A stretch of DNA of 64,000 bases from Ifrita kowaldi. Lineage: Eukaryota; Chordata; Aves; Passeriformes; Cinclosomatidae. A program made the translations under genes and the position numbers. Shown here piece after piece: positions 26,456 to 41,277 of this stretch (positions are counted from its first letter, which is position 1; each line of letters starts with the position of its first letter). A model generated the notes under the pieces. The model was not told the DNA's origin and did no database searches. It worked only from the letters and a program-made list of their open reading frames with translations. The stretch is from contig VZRS01010632.1 of the NCBI GenBank assembly GCA_013398055.1, positions 1-64,000 on the forward strand. The letters run 5' to 3'.

Positions 26456-26926
26456 AGATCCTGTGAGTGCTCTGAGAGGCAGCATAAAAAAGTGATGTGG
26501 CCACTTTCATTATTGATTTGAGATTTCAAACCCAGGAATGTCAGTGTTCCCTCCCCATCTTCTCTACTCTGCATAAATTCCTACCAAATCCACAGTCAGG
26601 GACCTTTTTCAGTCTTGCTTCTTTTGTTACTATTTTATTTTGTGATTTATTATTTTAAAAACTTCTTAATACATATTTAAAGCTCACTCTTTCTTATTTT
26701 CCACTTGTTTTAAAACGGTGCTGAAATGTGTGTTCTGACAGCAGTCCCCGCTTTGTGAGGCCCCAATAAACCCATGGCTGACAGCGTCCCATGGGTTGTA
26801 AAGCAACAAAACCAGCTGAGAGCTGGGTAAGGACACTGTGGGTTTGGGGAATAACTCCACTGAAGCCAGTGATGCTCCCCCAAGACACATTTTGCCAGAG
26901 CCTGGCAATATTCCGGGTTTACTCAC

Positions 26927-27051
26927 CCCTCCAAATCCCCCAACTGCAGCATTCAGCAGTGGCCAGGAGGGAAAATAGCACAAGTTCTCCACTGTTAAAC
27001 GTGCAGTGCTACTATCATGCAAATCCATCTGGTTCAGCAGCTCTAAGCAGA
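26927..27051 (-). other. unassigned exon-like open frame
   Basis: A minus-strand stretch with a pyrimidine-rich acceptor (CTGTCCTTTGAAG), an open frame reading CLELLNQMDLHDSS to NAAVGGFGG, and donor GTGAGT. It ends in phase 0, compatible with the frame at 26066-26160. I do not recognise the peptide. A non-coding or chance origin is as likely as a real exon. Confidence 0.2.
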
Positions 27052-28728
27052 CTTCAAAGGACAGAGAAGTCATTAGAATCACAGTTCAAAGAAAAAAGTG
27101 AGCAGCTGGTCTAGGCCATCTGGTAGGGGACATAAAATGGTCTCTTTCTTCTCCAGTCAGTCTATGAAATTTTCATTAATTGTAGGAACATCTTCCAACA
27201 TTAACCAACATCATATTGTTAAAAATGTAAGTCTTAATAAATCATCAAAACTGATGTCTTAGGGAAGCAAGGAAGCTGCAGTCTGCTGGGGTCTTCCCTC
27301 CGCAGGAGGACACCCGGCCGTAATTACAATTTTAAGTTGGTGTTTTCAAAGCAAATTAGTGGGAATTAGATTCCTCAGCGCCTTTGAAGGCCTCAGGGAA
27401 GAATGTGGACAGGGTGGTTCCCTAGGATGCAGAGGAATCTCCTTCTCTATTGATCTCGGGAGTCACTTCTGGCTTAAAATCATGGAGAAAATGTCCTGCT
27501 TGGGCTGGATCCCAGCAGCTGGCATGGGGGCCCACCCCAGGACACCTGAGCCCCTGAGGAAGACCAGGAGAAGTTTAAACAACCCCCAGCTCCCTGCAGC
27601 CCCATCCCTGGCAGGAAGGTTCAGCCAGTGCCTCTGCCTGCACCATGCTCCACATTTCCCATTTTCCAATAGCAATGTGCAAATTCAGCCCCTGGTACTT
27701 AGCTGGGTGTCTCCCACTGCCTTCCTGGCTGTTTTCCCAAGCTTTGGGCCAGCTGACGGGACAAACAGCACTGGCTCCAGCCTTGTTTGCCACTGAACAA
27801 CAGACACAAATACTTGAAATACTTTCCTAATCTCATTTTCTCATGCAAACAACTGCTGGGATGTCAGGGATGTTAATCCAAGGCAGCAGCAGAGATGGGA
27901 TGTGCAGTTTGGTGAGGGAAGAACCCAGCCAGGGAGCATTCACAGCCCCTCAGACCTCCCCACACACATGGCCCCATCACAGGAAGGTGCCCTGTGCTCA
28001 CACCCACCCCAGCCTGGACCCCACACCTGGGTGCAGGTGCCCTGCTGACTCGGCCAGTGAGGAGAATTCCCTCCTGCAATGAGGGCCATTGAAATTCCTT
28101 ACACATGGAAACATCCATGGCCTGGAGCCACCAGCCCTCCTGGGAAGGGGGCTGAGGATTCCCAAGCAGTTTTTCCTGGAAGGATTGCTGGCTTTACTTG
28201 ACTGTGTGCTGGGATTGCAGTCGCATCTGGCGAGATTTTGGAAGCCCTGCTACTGCCTTCCCCTTGCACCTCTCTCCTGGGCTTATTATCCTGGCAGAGG
28301 CCGAGATGTTTCCATGTGTGCCTTCCCCAGGAGATGGTGGGGAGCCGGGGGACACTGTTGAAGCCTGGCTGGTGGTAGCACAGCCTGCAAACACCTCCCC
28401 CTCTGTACAAAATAGCGCAGACCTGCTTTTTTAGTGTACACCCAAATCTGTTTTTATCCATTGTGTTTACAGAACAGAGGCATTCAATTAACAAAGAAAA
28501 ACGACTTGCCCAGCCCGAGAGGGGTGCAGGAGCAGGGGCTGCCATCGTTACCGGGGGGCTGGATCCCCAGGAAGCTCCGTGAGCCCTTGGGAAGCGGCTG
28601 CCAATGGAGCAGGGACCATGGGACCCAGAGCCGCAGTGACCTGCTGGGAGCTGGAGCACGCTCTGCTAGCACCCTGCCAGGGATGCACACCAAACATGAG
28701 CTAATCCGGACAAAAATAGGAGTGAAAT

Positions 28729-28763
28729 CATAATTCAGATGCATAATTCATGTGCATAATTTT
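28729..28763. repeat. 13-bp tandem motif, three copies of CATAATT
   Basis: CATAATTCAGATG, CATAATTCATGTG and CATAATTTTTCTT follow one another with a 13-base step. The copies carry ATGCATAATT-like POU or homeodomain cores. Confidence 0.6.
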
Positions 28764-28974
28764 TCTTGCTGTATATTCTCCTGGGATGTATTCTAGAAAC
28801 TGCTTTCTTTCCCCTCCCCTCCCCTGTCCTTCCAAAAAGTGCCGCAGGCACAAATCATTGGAGGCAGCAAGAGGTAGTAGCTTTGCTGGGTTACTAAATA
28901 AATGCTAAATTTGTCTGAGTTTCTAGCCTACATCTTGGCAAGTGATGCAGATTGAAGCTGGTGTAGAGACACGC

Positions 28975-29130
28975 AGCCTTGTGATAATCACAGGATTTTA
29001 ATTGCTTTCATTGTGAGCCCTGGCTACTGATTGTATCTGCACGGAAAACTGTAACAGTTTGCACTTGCAAATGCTAAAAATGTTAAACAATAATGGCAAT
29101 TAAGAGATAATTATAGTTATTTTGAAGCAA
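28975..29130. promoter_or_regulatory. candidate conserved non-coding element
   Basis: An AT-rich island with TTTTAATTGC, ACAATAATGG, GCAATTAAGAG and GATAATTATAG cores and no reading frame. Possible enhancer by motif density only. Confidence 0.2.
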
Positions 29131-29712
29131 GGATTGTAGTTAAGACTCCAAGAAGACATCCCAAACGAGCAGGAAGCGTTGCCCTGTTTACTGCACAGGC
29201 TTCAAGCTGCTTTTTGTATGATGTGAGATCCACCAGATTTAATTGCTTAATGATTTTCTATAAAATATTTAAGTACCACGGTATCTTTAGCCAGCCCAGG
29301 CTCTGTCTGAACTGCATGTGTCAGTCTTGCTGGAGGATGGAGGCAGTGTCCGAGCCCTGGTCTGGCACCCGCTTGCTGAGTCACCCAAAGCTTTTCTTCT
29401 GCTAATGACAGCACAGAAAAGCTCCAGGGCCTCCCCACCAGCACCCCTGGGTGGGCAGCCTTTGGAAGGGGCCTCATGGGTGCCACCCCTTGGTCCCCCT
29501 GCAAGCCATGGTTTCAGAGGGAGCCCTTGCAACGTGGGCCAGGGTTTCCTCCATGCAGGCTGACCCACGGAGGAGCAGATGCTTTTGGCCAGGTCACTTT
29601 GAACCCTCTGAGAAAGCAGGGCTTTGAAACCCAGCTTTAGGAAGAGGTTGTGTCCTTGTCGGAGCGTTCTGGGCTTTCCTCAACAACAACAAAGGCATTT
29701 ATTTTTTTCCAG

Positions 29713-29833
29713 AGCCATGTTCTGGGCCGGGCGCCAGCCGGCTGTGTGCAGGCTGCGGCGGGGCCCGGCCTGGCTCCGTGTCAGCCCCCGGCCTTCCCCG
29801 CCGGAGCGGCCCCGGCAGCCGGGCAGGCAGCAG
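29713..29833 (+). other. unassigned exon-like segment with Arg-rich start
   Basis: A strong pyrimidine tract and CAG acceptor (TTTATTTTTTTCCAG) is followed at once by an ATG in good context (GCCATGT, 29717-29719). A 39-residue open frame (MFWAGRQPAVCRLRRGP to RQPGRQQ) runs to a consensus donor GTGAGC. The peptide is Arg-rich with a single acidic residue, like a mitochondrial targeting sequence. I do not recognise it and found no partner exons, so it remains a candidate only. Confidence 0.25.
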
Positions 29834-32800
29834 GTGAGCAGCGGGAATCTGCGCGGGATGGGAGCGAGATCACACCCCAAACCTGTAATCAAACCCTGCG
29901 GGGAGAGGGAGCCCTGGAAGAAGGGATTTCCATCCCTCTGACTCAGCTTAGGCAGCACGGGGCTGAGGCTGGGGTCACACACGCCTGGCTCAACCAGTAA
30001 AGCTGGGGAAGCCTCTCTCCAGTGCCCTGCTCATCCTGGCCGGGGCAAAACGTGGGAAAACCTCTTCCCCAGGGCAGCGTGGCAGGCAGTGGGAGCACAC
30101 GTCCAGCGCTGCAGATTCCAGCCGCGGTCGGAGGGCGTGTGGGACTCGGCTGCAGGAACAAAGGGCGTCTTTCACTGGCTCACCCCGCACAGGGCCGCCG
30201 AGGCGAATTCCTGGGATGCTTTTACAGGCTGCTACCAATGCACAGGCAGAGCTGGGCTCCCAACAATCTCCTCCCCCTGAAAGCACTTCATTCACACCCG
30301 GGCTGGAAGGACGTGAAAGAAAAGGCCATGCACATGGTTAAATGCAAGGGGGCCCGAATGCAGAGGGGTCAGAGCGCTCCCCAAGAGCCTCCCTGCCCCA
30401 GGCTGGGAGCGAGGGCAGGGAGCCCAGGGGTCTGGAGAAGCAGCCGAGCTGCAGCCAGGCTGCTCCGCAACGGCCATAAATCACGGGAGAGGCGTTAGCA
30501 AGGGAGGGAACAAAGGACATGGAGAGATGCCATGGCATCTGGCAGGGAAGGACCGCGGCGGCTGCACCAGAGGATGGCGTCTGAGGAAAGCCTCTGAGGC
30601 AGCCCAAGACGGTCCCGGCCCCAGGGACGAGAGCCGGCCCTGCTCTGCCTCTTCCCAGCCCAGCCCTGTCAGCATGGGGCATGTGGGGACATGGGGGATC
30701 ATAACCTCCCACCTCAGCCATGGCCCCACAGCGCTCCTGGGATGCCTCTCCAGCACTGCCCTGGCCCGCTGCTGATTTTTCTGTTGGGCCACAAGGAGCT
30801 CTGGCACACTGGCTCCAAGTCCCCAGCACCAGGACGGAACGACGTGGCCTGCAAAGGCCACTACAGCAGCCTGATTCCACAGGCAGTAGGGAACAGGCTG
30901 CACCAGGGCTGGATAAAGTTGTTCCTCGAGCTCAACCCAGGGCCAAAGCCTGCTGAGCAGCAGCTCAGGCTGCCACAGGGGAAGGGACAGGAACTGCAGT
31001 GGGGCCTTCTTACCCCCTATTCTGGGTGCTGAGCCCACCAGTGCTCAGAGCACCTGCCACCACAATCAGAAGGGCTGGCAAAGGCACTGACCTGATGATA
31101 AGCAGTTATTTGTCTCGTTGGTAATGAGTTATTACTCAGCCTCAGCTAGACACTGCCTTAAGGAAGGAAACATCTGATCATCTTTTAATAAACACAGTTG
31201 GCTCCTGCGAGGCTCCTGCAGCTCCTGTATCTATAAAGTGCTCCAAGACACACGGCTTCTGCACAGACAGAACTGCTGTGAGTCACCGTCTGGGAAAGGG
31301 TGTCAGGATCCTTGCTCAATAAATAGAACAAAGGAGGGAAACCTTGGGTGGGCAGGGATGGCACAGCCCTGCTTCCTTCACTGTGTGCCACCATCCTCCT
31401 CAGGATTTACCCAGCAGAGGCTGAAAGTGAGATAAAAATGATTTCCATGTTCTCTCTCTTCATCGCTAATCGCCTGCAAAAGCACTGGGAGAAGGAACAG
31501 GTCCACTGGGTACCGGGTTTTCCAGTGACAGGCTCTGCTTCCACGTGCCTGGAGCATAACACTGCAATGCAATGCTGCAGGCTGGTTGGGAGGGAAGGGC
31601 ACCACTGACCTGCAGCCTGGGTGTTCCCACAGGAGCAACTCCCAGGCCTGTGCTGCCACTTGTCCCTTCCCGGAGTTCCAGGTGGTCACAGAGAAGGGGA
31701 AGAACATTGTGCCAGGCAGGCAGGGAGCAAGGCTGCCTGCTGATGGACTGACACCTTCTCCCATGGCTTTGCACCGTGCTCACTCTGCAGAAGAGTGAAT
31801 CCCAGGCAGCGTGTAGCAGCGATGCCCACAGAGCACAGCTCCCCAACCCCAACCTCTCTGCTCTCCAGTGCCACACAGCCCTGCTTTTGTAAGGCACTTC
31901 CACATCTGGAAGAAATACTCTGCATGAGGGATTGAATGACTTGGTAAGAGAGAAAACAATGTGACACTCTCGCCAGCCACGAACCGCACCATTCCCTGCA
32001 GTGACTGCACATCTGCAGGCACATCTGCACCCAGAGCTCACCCACAGCAGCAGCCTCAGAGTCCCCTGCACCCAGGCGCTTTCTGAGCGCTTGTGAGGCA
32101 GGACAACATAAACTGAGTTTACATTTCAATAGCATTTTTGCCCAAACACATCTGGAAGCAGTTTCTTTCTCCAGATGTTCCCCCTGCAGATACATACCTT
32201 CCACTCGGTGTCCCAGATCCAGATGTTTCCAAATAGCTTGAAACTGAGCAGCCATCCTGGGAACGCCTTTGGTCTCTCCAGCATGGAAACAGTTAATGCT
32301 CCAAGGCATCATCCAGGACACCTGTGCCTGGTGGAAACTGGAGACAAAGTGGAGCCCAGCAATGGAAAAAGTCAAAGCCAAGAGCCTTGTCAGCTGCTGG
32401 GGAGTGGGAGGGGAGGGAAGCGGGACACAGCTCCATGTTCAAACCTCCCCCTGCTCTCAGCTGTGTAGAGGGAGGCACTGCTCAAATTTAGGCAGTTTGT
32501 GTCTTCCAGGGCCCCAGTGCTACAAGGAAGATCGTTTAGGGGAAAGACTGCTCTGTTTCACTGCCTAGTTCCTGATGATGTGAGCTACAGCTCCTTTTCC
32601 TCAGCCTGAAGCAGGACTCCTACTGCAGTGACACATCCAAGAAAGCACCAAGCCCACTTTGTACTTGTGTATGTCAGCTCCGGGGCATACCATCCCTCCA
32701 GCCCTGGCAGGGCCTCCCCAACCCACCAAGGACTGATTTCCAGCAGTACCACAGCCCCTGGATGGCTGGAATGGGGGTTTCCCAGATGAAACTCAGGCTG

Positions 32801-33849
32801 GAGAAGTGTTTCACCAGAAGTTTGGATCAGCAGCGTACTGTGCTGCAGCTGGGGTTCAGGAGCCAGTTCCTCTGCCTCTTGCTTTGTCAAAGTGTACACA
32901 CCAAGGGGGCTCACCTAGTCCAGCCCCACGTGGCTGCACATTTCCTTGGAGCCACAGTATTGACCCAGCCCAAGCCAGGCCTGGAATGCAGAGCCCCAGC
33001 ACAGCCCAGCTGGCGTTCAAGCCCAGCAATTCCACTTCCAGCTAAAAGGCTGGGGCTGCTGAGAAAAGAGCATCACTGCCAGCTCCCCTAAAGTAGAAAC
33101 CACCCCTGCTCTGGGGCACTGGCAGGTGCGGGTTGGAGCAGATGGCCCGTGTGTAACAGCCGTGCTGCTGCCTGCGAGCGCGCTCAGCCCGCGCGGAGCG
33201 GCTCGGCGTGAGTCACGCTGCTCACGCTGGTGTTACTGTGCCACAGCAGAGCTGTTACACTGCTGCACTTGGGAAGAGCCCACAGCTTTTCCAAAATATC
33301 ACGGAGGCCACAACCCCAAATTTAGGTTGCATCAGGAGCAAGATAACAAGCTGAGGGGGTTGTTTAAGGGTAAGCCCACAGCCCCCGCACTGTGAGAAGC
33401 AATAAACACATCAGATTCAGCTCTCAGCTTTCTCTCCAGCACAGGGAGGAGGCCTGAATGGAAAACCTGCTTTCGTGGGAAGCAGGGAGACACCTTCCTG
33501 TGCAGGAGCCAGGACCCCAGCTGCTGTACCAGCCCCTGGCTGCCTGAAGCCATTAAGAGGTCAGCTCCAACCCATTCAGATCCAGGTTACTCGGCACAGA
33601 GCATCCCATCAGGGTGCAGCAGGACACAATTCCCTCAATCCCTCCCTCTGGCTCAGCCTTTGAGCAGAGCTGGAGGTCAGCACCAGCACAGAGGGGCCAC
33701 CTAAGCTCCTCCGGTCATTTCTCCCTCCCTGACCTGCCTTCTTTGGGTCATCAGCATCTTCCAAGGCAGAGAAATCACTGCTCGCCATCTCTGGACAAGG
33801 ACAGGCTTTGCTCAGGACAGCTGGTAAGGAAGAAGAAACCAGAGGCTGT
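29834..33849. other. intergenic DNA, no gene recognised
   Basis: GC-rich spacer of about 4 kb between the putative exon at 29.7 kb and the DYNLL2 3' end. No splice-consistent exon series, repeat array or recognisable protein was found on either strand. Confidence 0.55.
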
Positions 33850-33868
33850 TTAAATGTGTCAATTCACC

Positions 33869-33874
33869 TTTAAT
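33869..33874 (-). terminator. DYNLL2: candidate distal poly(A) signal of DYNLL2
   Basis: Minus-strand ATTAAA, the common variant signal, at the edge of the AT-rich 3' UTR block about 1.7 kb past the stop codon. Confidence 0.4.
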
Positions 33875-34285
33875 GTTTGAAAAAAAAAAATAAATGGTAT
33901 TTGAGCAATTGCAGTTATGAAGGGAACAGATCTTGCTCCACGAGAGACCGTGAACAGATTCACATTAGACTCATGCTTGGAAAAAAACAAACCCAGAACA
34001 TTCTCCTTTCAGACCCAGAGTGGAGTTCTGAAGAGACAAGACCACACGAGTGCCCCAGACAGTCCAAGGCACATTACCCCAGTGCAGACATTTCCATCAA
34101 CATGAACTTATGACAGCTACATTCTTTCTAGTTACAACATTGTTCTATCCATAATACAAAATTAGGCATACTTTGGATTTTGCACAGAGACAAGAAGGAC
34201 TTTTACTTCAGGAAGTCATCAACCTGGGTCACCAAATCATTTCACAAAGAGCTCCCTTCACTCTGCCCTTTGCCCCCAGCAATGA

Positions 34286-34291
34286 TTTATT
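34286..34291 (-). terminator. DYNLL2: candidate middle poly(A) signal of DYNLL2
   Basis: Minus-strand AATAAA about 1.3 kb past the DYNLL2 stop codon. Confidence 0.35.
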
Positions 34292-35345
34292 CCCAACACC
34301 GAATTAATCTCAGAGACACAAGCTGGGCTCACCAGCCCAGTGCTATTGCCAATGCATTAGTCAGCAAACCAATAATCAGAGCTTATAACAAGCACCAGGG
34401 ATTTACTTGCCATCATACAGCATTTCTCCACACCCAGATCAGAACTTCCTGCAGTGTAATCCCGAGTCAGTACGTACTAAGACAACATCACTGCTGAACC
34501 TATTGGAGACCAAGACATTTGTCTGCCTTTGAAGCAGATGTCACATGAGTTTCCTTCACACAAACATCACATGTAAATTTAACTTCTTGGTACTGTGCTT
34601 TAAGAACAAAAGCAGATATCAGAACATGGAGGACAATCCTCCGGAAATAGCTTATTAGCTACAGAAAATAAAATAAAAGAAAAAAAGGAAAAAAAGAGAC
34701 AGTGGCCACTTACAAGTCTTCCACACGACTAGCTTGCTTTAAGGAGAGCATCAAGTTAAGGCAGTGTTGAGACAACTGGCTACAAACATGCCGAATAGAG
34801 CTGTTGTCAGTAGTCACCAATTTGATATCCTACTCCGTTGCGGGGCCGGGCCACGTGGCTTTAGAGCTCAGTATCAAGGTCTAAAGACTTCAGCCACAGG
34901 ATGCTGCTTTCTGCAGCAAGCAGGAACTCAGGGGCTGTTTTTGAAGCCTTCTAGACCAGGCTGAGTTGCTTACTCAAGTCTAGGTCAATGTTTCAGCAGA
35001 GCCAAAAATACAGCGAAGGGCACTGAGCAAGAACACCGAGGGGTGCCAGCTGCAAGCCTGTATCACAGTCAAAGGTGGAGTTCACCTTGGGTGTGGAAGC
35101 CACGTCACCCAGAGCCACCCCACCAGCTTTCAGGGAAGGTCTAAGACCTGCCCCGAGGGTACTGGGAGAGCCAGCTCTCTACAGTCTGCAGGGTGGGACA
35201 GAGGCTCACACTGGCTTTGCTCCTCTTTGCAAGATTAACAGTCTAACAGGACTCAGTAAGGAAGTCAGGGGCTTTTGGCCTGCCCAAAGAAGTTTTCCCA
35301 GCCTCAAAGAAGGAGTTACCAGTGAGGGAGCTGTTGTGGAATAGT

Positions 35346-35351
35346 TTTATT
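35346..35351 (-). terminator. DYNLL2: candidate proximal poly(A) signal of DYNLL2
   Basis: Minus-strand AATAAA about 240 bases past the DYNLL2 stop codon. Confidence 0.4.
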
Positions 35352-35592
35352 TCTTCCCACGTAAAGGCCATTGTTTAAGCATTTACAGGTTTCCTAGTGC
35401 AATACAACCAAAAAAAGCAGTAACAAAAAAATGCCGCCTTCTTCCCAGGCAACTAAACAGAAGTAGATTTTTACTGCAACATATACACATTAAATATAGT
35501 ATACAGTCCATGCAGCGGCATAGCCATGTTAGAGGGAGTCGTGGCTTCAGCCATCAGTGCATTACAGTCCAAATTTCAATCGCTCCTACTTC

Positions 35593-37459
<1,867 letters not shown>

Positions 37460-39395
37460 CGTGAACCTAAGGCAGAACATAGATTCCTTTAATCCCTTCC
37501 CAAACAGGGATTCCTGTGCATCAGAGGTTGTCCTTTCCGTGCAGGCTGCGTCACAAGCCAATACTACAAACCCCTGCTACGGGCAGAGTGAGTTTATCAG
37601 GGTCGCCTACGGCAGCCCCAGGCCAAGGTGCCCCTTACAGCCGGAGCACCGGCACCGGCTGGAGGTTAGATCAGAGATAGTCCAGCATCACCACCTGCAT
37701 TAACCACACGCAGGAAAAGCTTATGTGTGGGAGGAGACGGGATCTGCAGAGAGCCACAGCCCTCCAGTACATCAATAGGCTACAGCCAAGTTTGCCTTCC
37801 AGGTGTACCAGTGTTTTGGAACATCCTCTGCTCAGAGCCTTGCAAGCAACAGATCCCAGCCTGTCTGTCACTGGCACAGAGGCTCAGGAAGCACATTCAG
37901 AGCAGCAGTGCTTTTATTCTACCCCATCTCAGGTGTCACAGTTCCTGCTGCTAGTTTAGCCTGGAAGAACTGTTGTTCCGCATTCAGCCATCATCACCCC
38001 CTCACCTCCCTGCTGCTCCGCCATGAAACCCAGCCTTCAGCTGCTCCCACGGGACAGAGCCAGTCTGACGAGCCAGAAGCAGGTTAACACCACACTGCAG
38101 CCTGGAAACGGGGCAGGGAAAGCAAGTCCCACCAGAGAGCCAGAGCTTGGCAAAGCCCTCCTTTTCCTGCCCCCTCCTCACCCAGGAGCCACAACACAGA
38201 TGCCAAAACCAGCATGCTACTGCAGTCCAGGACTTGTAGGAAACTGGGAAGTGCTCTTCTGGAGTGAGGTGTGCAGCCTGCTTTGCTCTCAAAGTGCTTT
38301 GTACCAGCCACTGCAGCCATGAGATCTGACATGGCCTTTCCAGGGAGGTGTTCAGCACTGGGAAGTTTCCAGCATAATTCATATTATCCTAGAAAACTGG
38401 GATTTGACGATTCCAGCACCACAGTCTTTCTTCAAGCCCTGGAGAAGGAGCACCATGAAGTCCTGCTCTGGTCACCACAGCCATCATTCCCATTCCCCAC
38501 TCGAGGCCTGGGGAGGCACACGTTACCTGGGGATCCAGGTGACTGCACCGTGAAGGACCACAGCTGCTCACCTTGCAGCAGCTCTTACCCCAGCACATTA
38601 AAACTTTGTGGGAATAAGCTTCTTAATGGCAAGGAGTGCCTCCAATTAAGCCTGCAGAGCACCATTAAGTTTCCTAAATCCTTTTACAGTGCTGTAAGTC
38701 TTGAGTGATACTACCAAGCATGTTTTGAAACAGTGAAACTACACATTTTTAGCTCTGCTGTGGAGTGAAAAAAATCTGCTGCAATGATCACTTCCTGGAA
38801 GAGTCCCAGAAAACTGAAGGAGTAGCTTTGTTACAGCAATTAAAGGAGCTTGCTACCCAGAGAGAAAGAGAATCCAGTTACATAATTGCACCCCTCTGAT
38901 TACAATACTTCAATTCTTCCCTCTGCCTGCACTTGAAGACTTCTATTGCCACCTTAATTTATACAATTTAGACATAGTGTTTAATAGAGCACTGCTATTA
39001 ACACACACTAACAGCATCGGGAGGAATGACAGGAACTGAGCTCCAATGCCAACAGAGAGCACATGCCCCTATCACAGAGCTGGAAAAGCCACTTCCCGGC
39101 AGTTTGTGCCTTTCCATGCTGTGGTTTCAGCCAGTGGGGGTTTATCTGCAGCCCAGAAGCCGAGGGAAGAGAAGACACAGCTCAGAACAGTCCAAACTGC
39201 CTGTAGATTTGAATTCACCACCCAGGAATCCGACAACCCCTTGGAAAAGTCTTCTGGGTGCCCAGTCCACAGGAAGAGGGAAGCAGCAGAAATCCACTCG
39301 TGGGTCACTCTTCCAGAAAAGCTTCTTTAGGGAAAGAGAGCAAGCAAGCCCTGACACACCTGCACTGCTCAGAGAGTTCAGAGGGCACCTGCCAT

Positions 39396-40653
39396 TGCAT
39401 AACCAGCCACAGAGTGACCTGCAAAAGGCACCTTCCCTCCTCACTGTTTAGGCGAGGACAATCCCAGTGCAGGCCTGTGCTGCCACGGGCGACAACGCCA
39501 GAGGAAAAAATTATTATCCTTCAGAAGGGCTGCACGCTCTGGCCAGGAGGCCTTCCCCAGCACAGCACCCTCCCCTGCACTGCTCCAGGGCACAGCATCC
39601 CCCGTGGCCAACCACGACAGGGGCTGGCAGTGGCTGTGCTGCTGGAGGGAGGGTCTCCTGCACCTGCCACAGGAGTGTCACACCCGGCACCCAACTGAAT
39701 ACCAGAGAGCAGGGCCTCAGTCTCTTCTCATTCCCCGAGGGGTTACAGGGTCACCCTCCCAGGCGGCCCAGCAGCACCACATATGCACCATAACCCTAAA
39801 CCACAAGATCACAGGTGGCCCTCGGGGTCTTGCCACCCAATCTGGCCCTCTCCGAGGAAAACCACAAAGCCCCAGCACCCATCTCAGGGCAAGATGGGCC
39901 TAGGAAGGGGTAATAGTACAGCTCCAGCAGCCACTCCTTCCCCCCAAGGGCAGGATGTGGTCTGTGAGGAGGAAGACGACAGCCCCAGCTGCCACTCCAG
40001 GGCAGTATGAGGCCTTGGGAGGGAAATCAGGCCCAAGCCAGCACCCAACCCTTTCCTCATCAGGATAGGATCAGATCTTAAAACAAGCATGAGTCCCAAG
40101 CCCAGTACTCCAGCAGGACAAGCTGAGGCTTTGGGAAGAGCATGAGACATAAGCCCCCTGGTAACCACTCCTTTCCTCTCCGGATAGGATAGAACCCTAG
40201 AAATGACATGGGGCTGAAGCCCAGCATCCACCACCTCCCCCATGAGGACAGCATAGATCGCGAGAGGATGGGAGCACCCATCGCTTCCCCACCAGGACAG
40301 CACAGATCCCACGGCTCGGAACGGGGCCCAAGCCCAGCACCCACCGCTCCCCCACCAGGACAGCGTAGATTTCGCGACAGAGGACGGGGCCCAGCGCCTG
40401 CACAAACCGCATCCACCACCTTGTCCGAAAAGGGCCCTGGGAGGGGGTGCGGCAGAGGCCCTTCCCCCGCAGGGCTCTCGGGAGCCGGAGCCCTGCGTGA
40501 CCTTCACGGGGGGAGCTCCGGGGCCGCCCGAGGCCGCGATGACCTTGCCTGGAGCGGGGCCGGCTCCGCAGCGGCGAGGACCCTTAGGGAGGGGCGGGCT
40601 CCGATCGCTCCCCAGGGGCCGGTCGCGCCCAGCACCGGCAGCGACCTCCGCCC
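39396..40653. repeat. copy 1 of a 1258-bp duplicated contig end
   Basis: From TGCATAACCAGCCACAGAG to the GACCTCCGCCC just before the N at 40654, this segment repeats at 41278-42535 at a constant offset of 1882 bases, with no difference found at the places I compared. Interpreted as overlapping ends of two contigs that were not merged. Confidence 0.93.
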
Positions 40654-40654
40654 N

Positions 40655-40951
40655 GGGCCGTGAGGGGCCGTGAGGGGCCGGGGCTGGTGTGAGGGGCCGG
40701 TGGTGCTCCGGGGGCTCCGCTCCTCGGGCCTCATCCCCGGGAGGGGAGAGCTTGGTCCCCTGGAGCGGCTGATCCCTAGAGGGACCTTTGTTGCCCTGCG
40801 GGGGTCCCGTCTGCCTTGGGGGCCCCTGTCCCCGGCGGGAGCCTGAACCCTTCTGAGGGGAACTCACTGGGTTGGGTCACGCACCAGAGCGTTCTCGGTC
40901 AGAGGGCCCAACCTGAGTCAAACCCAGTCCTGTCTTGGTGATGAGTTGCAG
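40655..40951. other. misplaced sequence, probably upstream of the DYNLL2 promoter
   Basis: A 297-base unique GC-rich piece between the N at 40654 and the second duplicated segment. Because its right-hand continuation (40952-41276) reappears after the N at 42793, this piece should lie just upstream of the DYNLL2 promoter and not inside intron 1. It starts with a short GGGGCCGTGA tandem repeat. Confidence 0.7.
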
Positions 40952-41276
40952 CTTTGCGCCTCAATGGCACCTTTCACTTCAGATCTCCAACCTGCGATGG
41001 TCATGGATCTCCTGAGCCTTGACGTGTCCTCCCGCAGTGGCACATATTTCCAGCTGAAAGGCACTAACGGGAGAGAGGGACCTGTGAAAGGTCCCTGAGG
41101 CTGTTAGCACCGCATTTGGGACAGATCCATGTTCCCTGGAGCTAGGCGACATACCCCAAATGTCCCGGTTTTCAGGTGACAGCAGGCAGATGCTCAGTGT
41201 CCACCACAGGACTCAGCATCTCCCCACACACATTTCCCCCTCCTGAACACATCAAAAGTGTTCCAGCGTTTCTTGG
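40952..41276. repeat. copy 1 of a 325-bp duplicated contig end
   Basis: Repeats at 42794-43117 with a single one-base length difference in a short C run (GTTCCCTGG here, GTTCCTGG there). It ends at the N at 41277. Confidence 0.93.
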
Positions 41277-41277
41277 N

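Larger units (their letters stand above)
27052..29700. other. intergenic DNA, no gene recognised
   Basis: Mixed-composition spacer. Open frames are short and unrecognised. Two features stand out and are listed separately: a 13-bp triple repeat near 28729 and an AT-rich island at 28975-29130. Confidence 0.55.
33850..35592 (-). other. DYNLL2: DYNLL2 3' UTR (approximate end)
   Basis: AT-rich sequence continuous with the last DYNLL2 coding exon, ending where composition changes sharply. An ATTAAA signal on the minus strand at 33869-33874 would end it near 33850. AATAAA signals at 35346-35351 and 34286-34291 could produce shorter 3' UTRs of about 0.25 and 1.3 kb. A long 3' UTR is usual for DYNLL2 in vertebrates. 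Confidence 0.5.
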
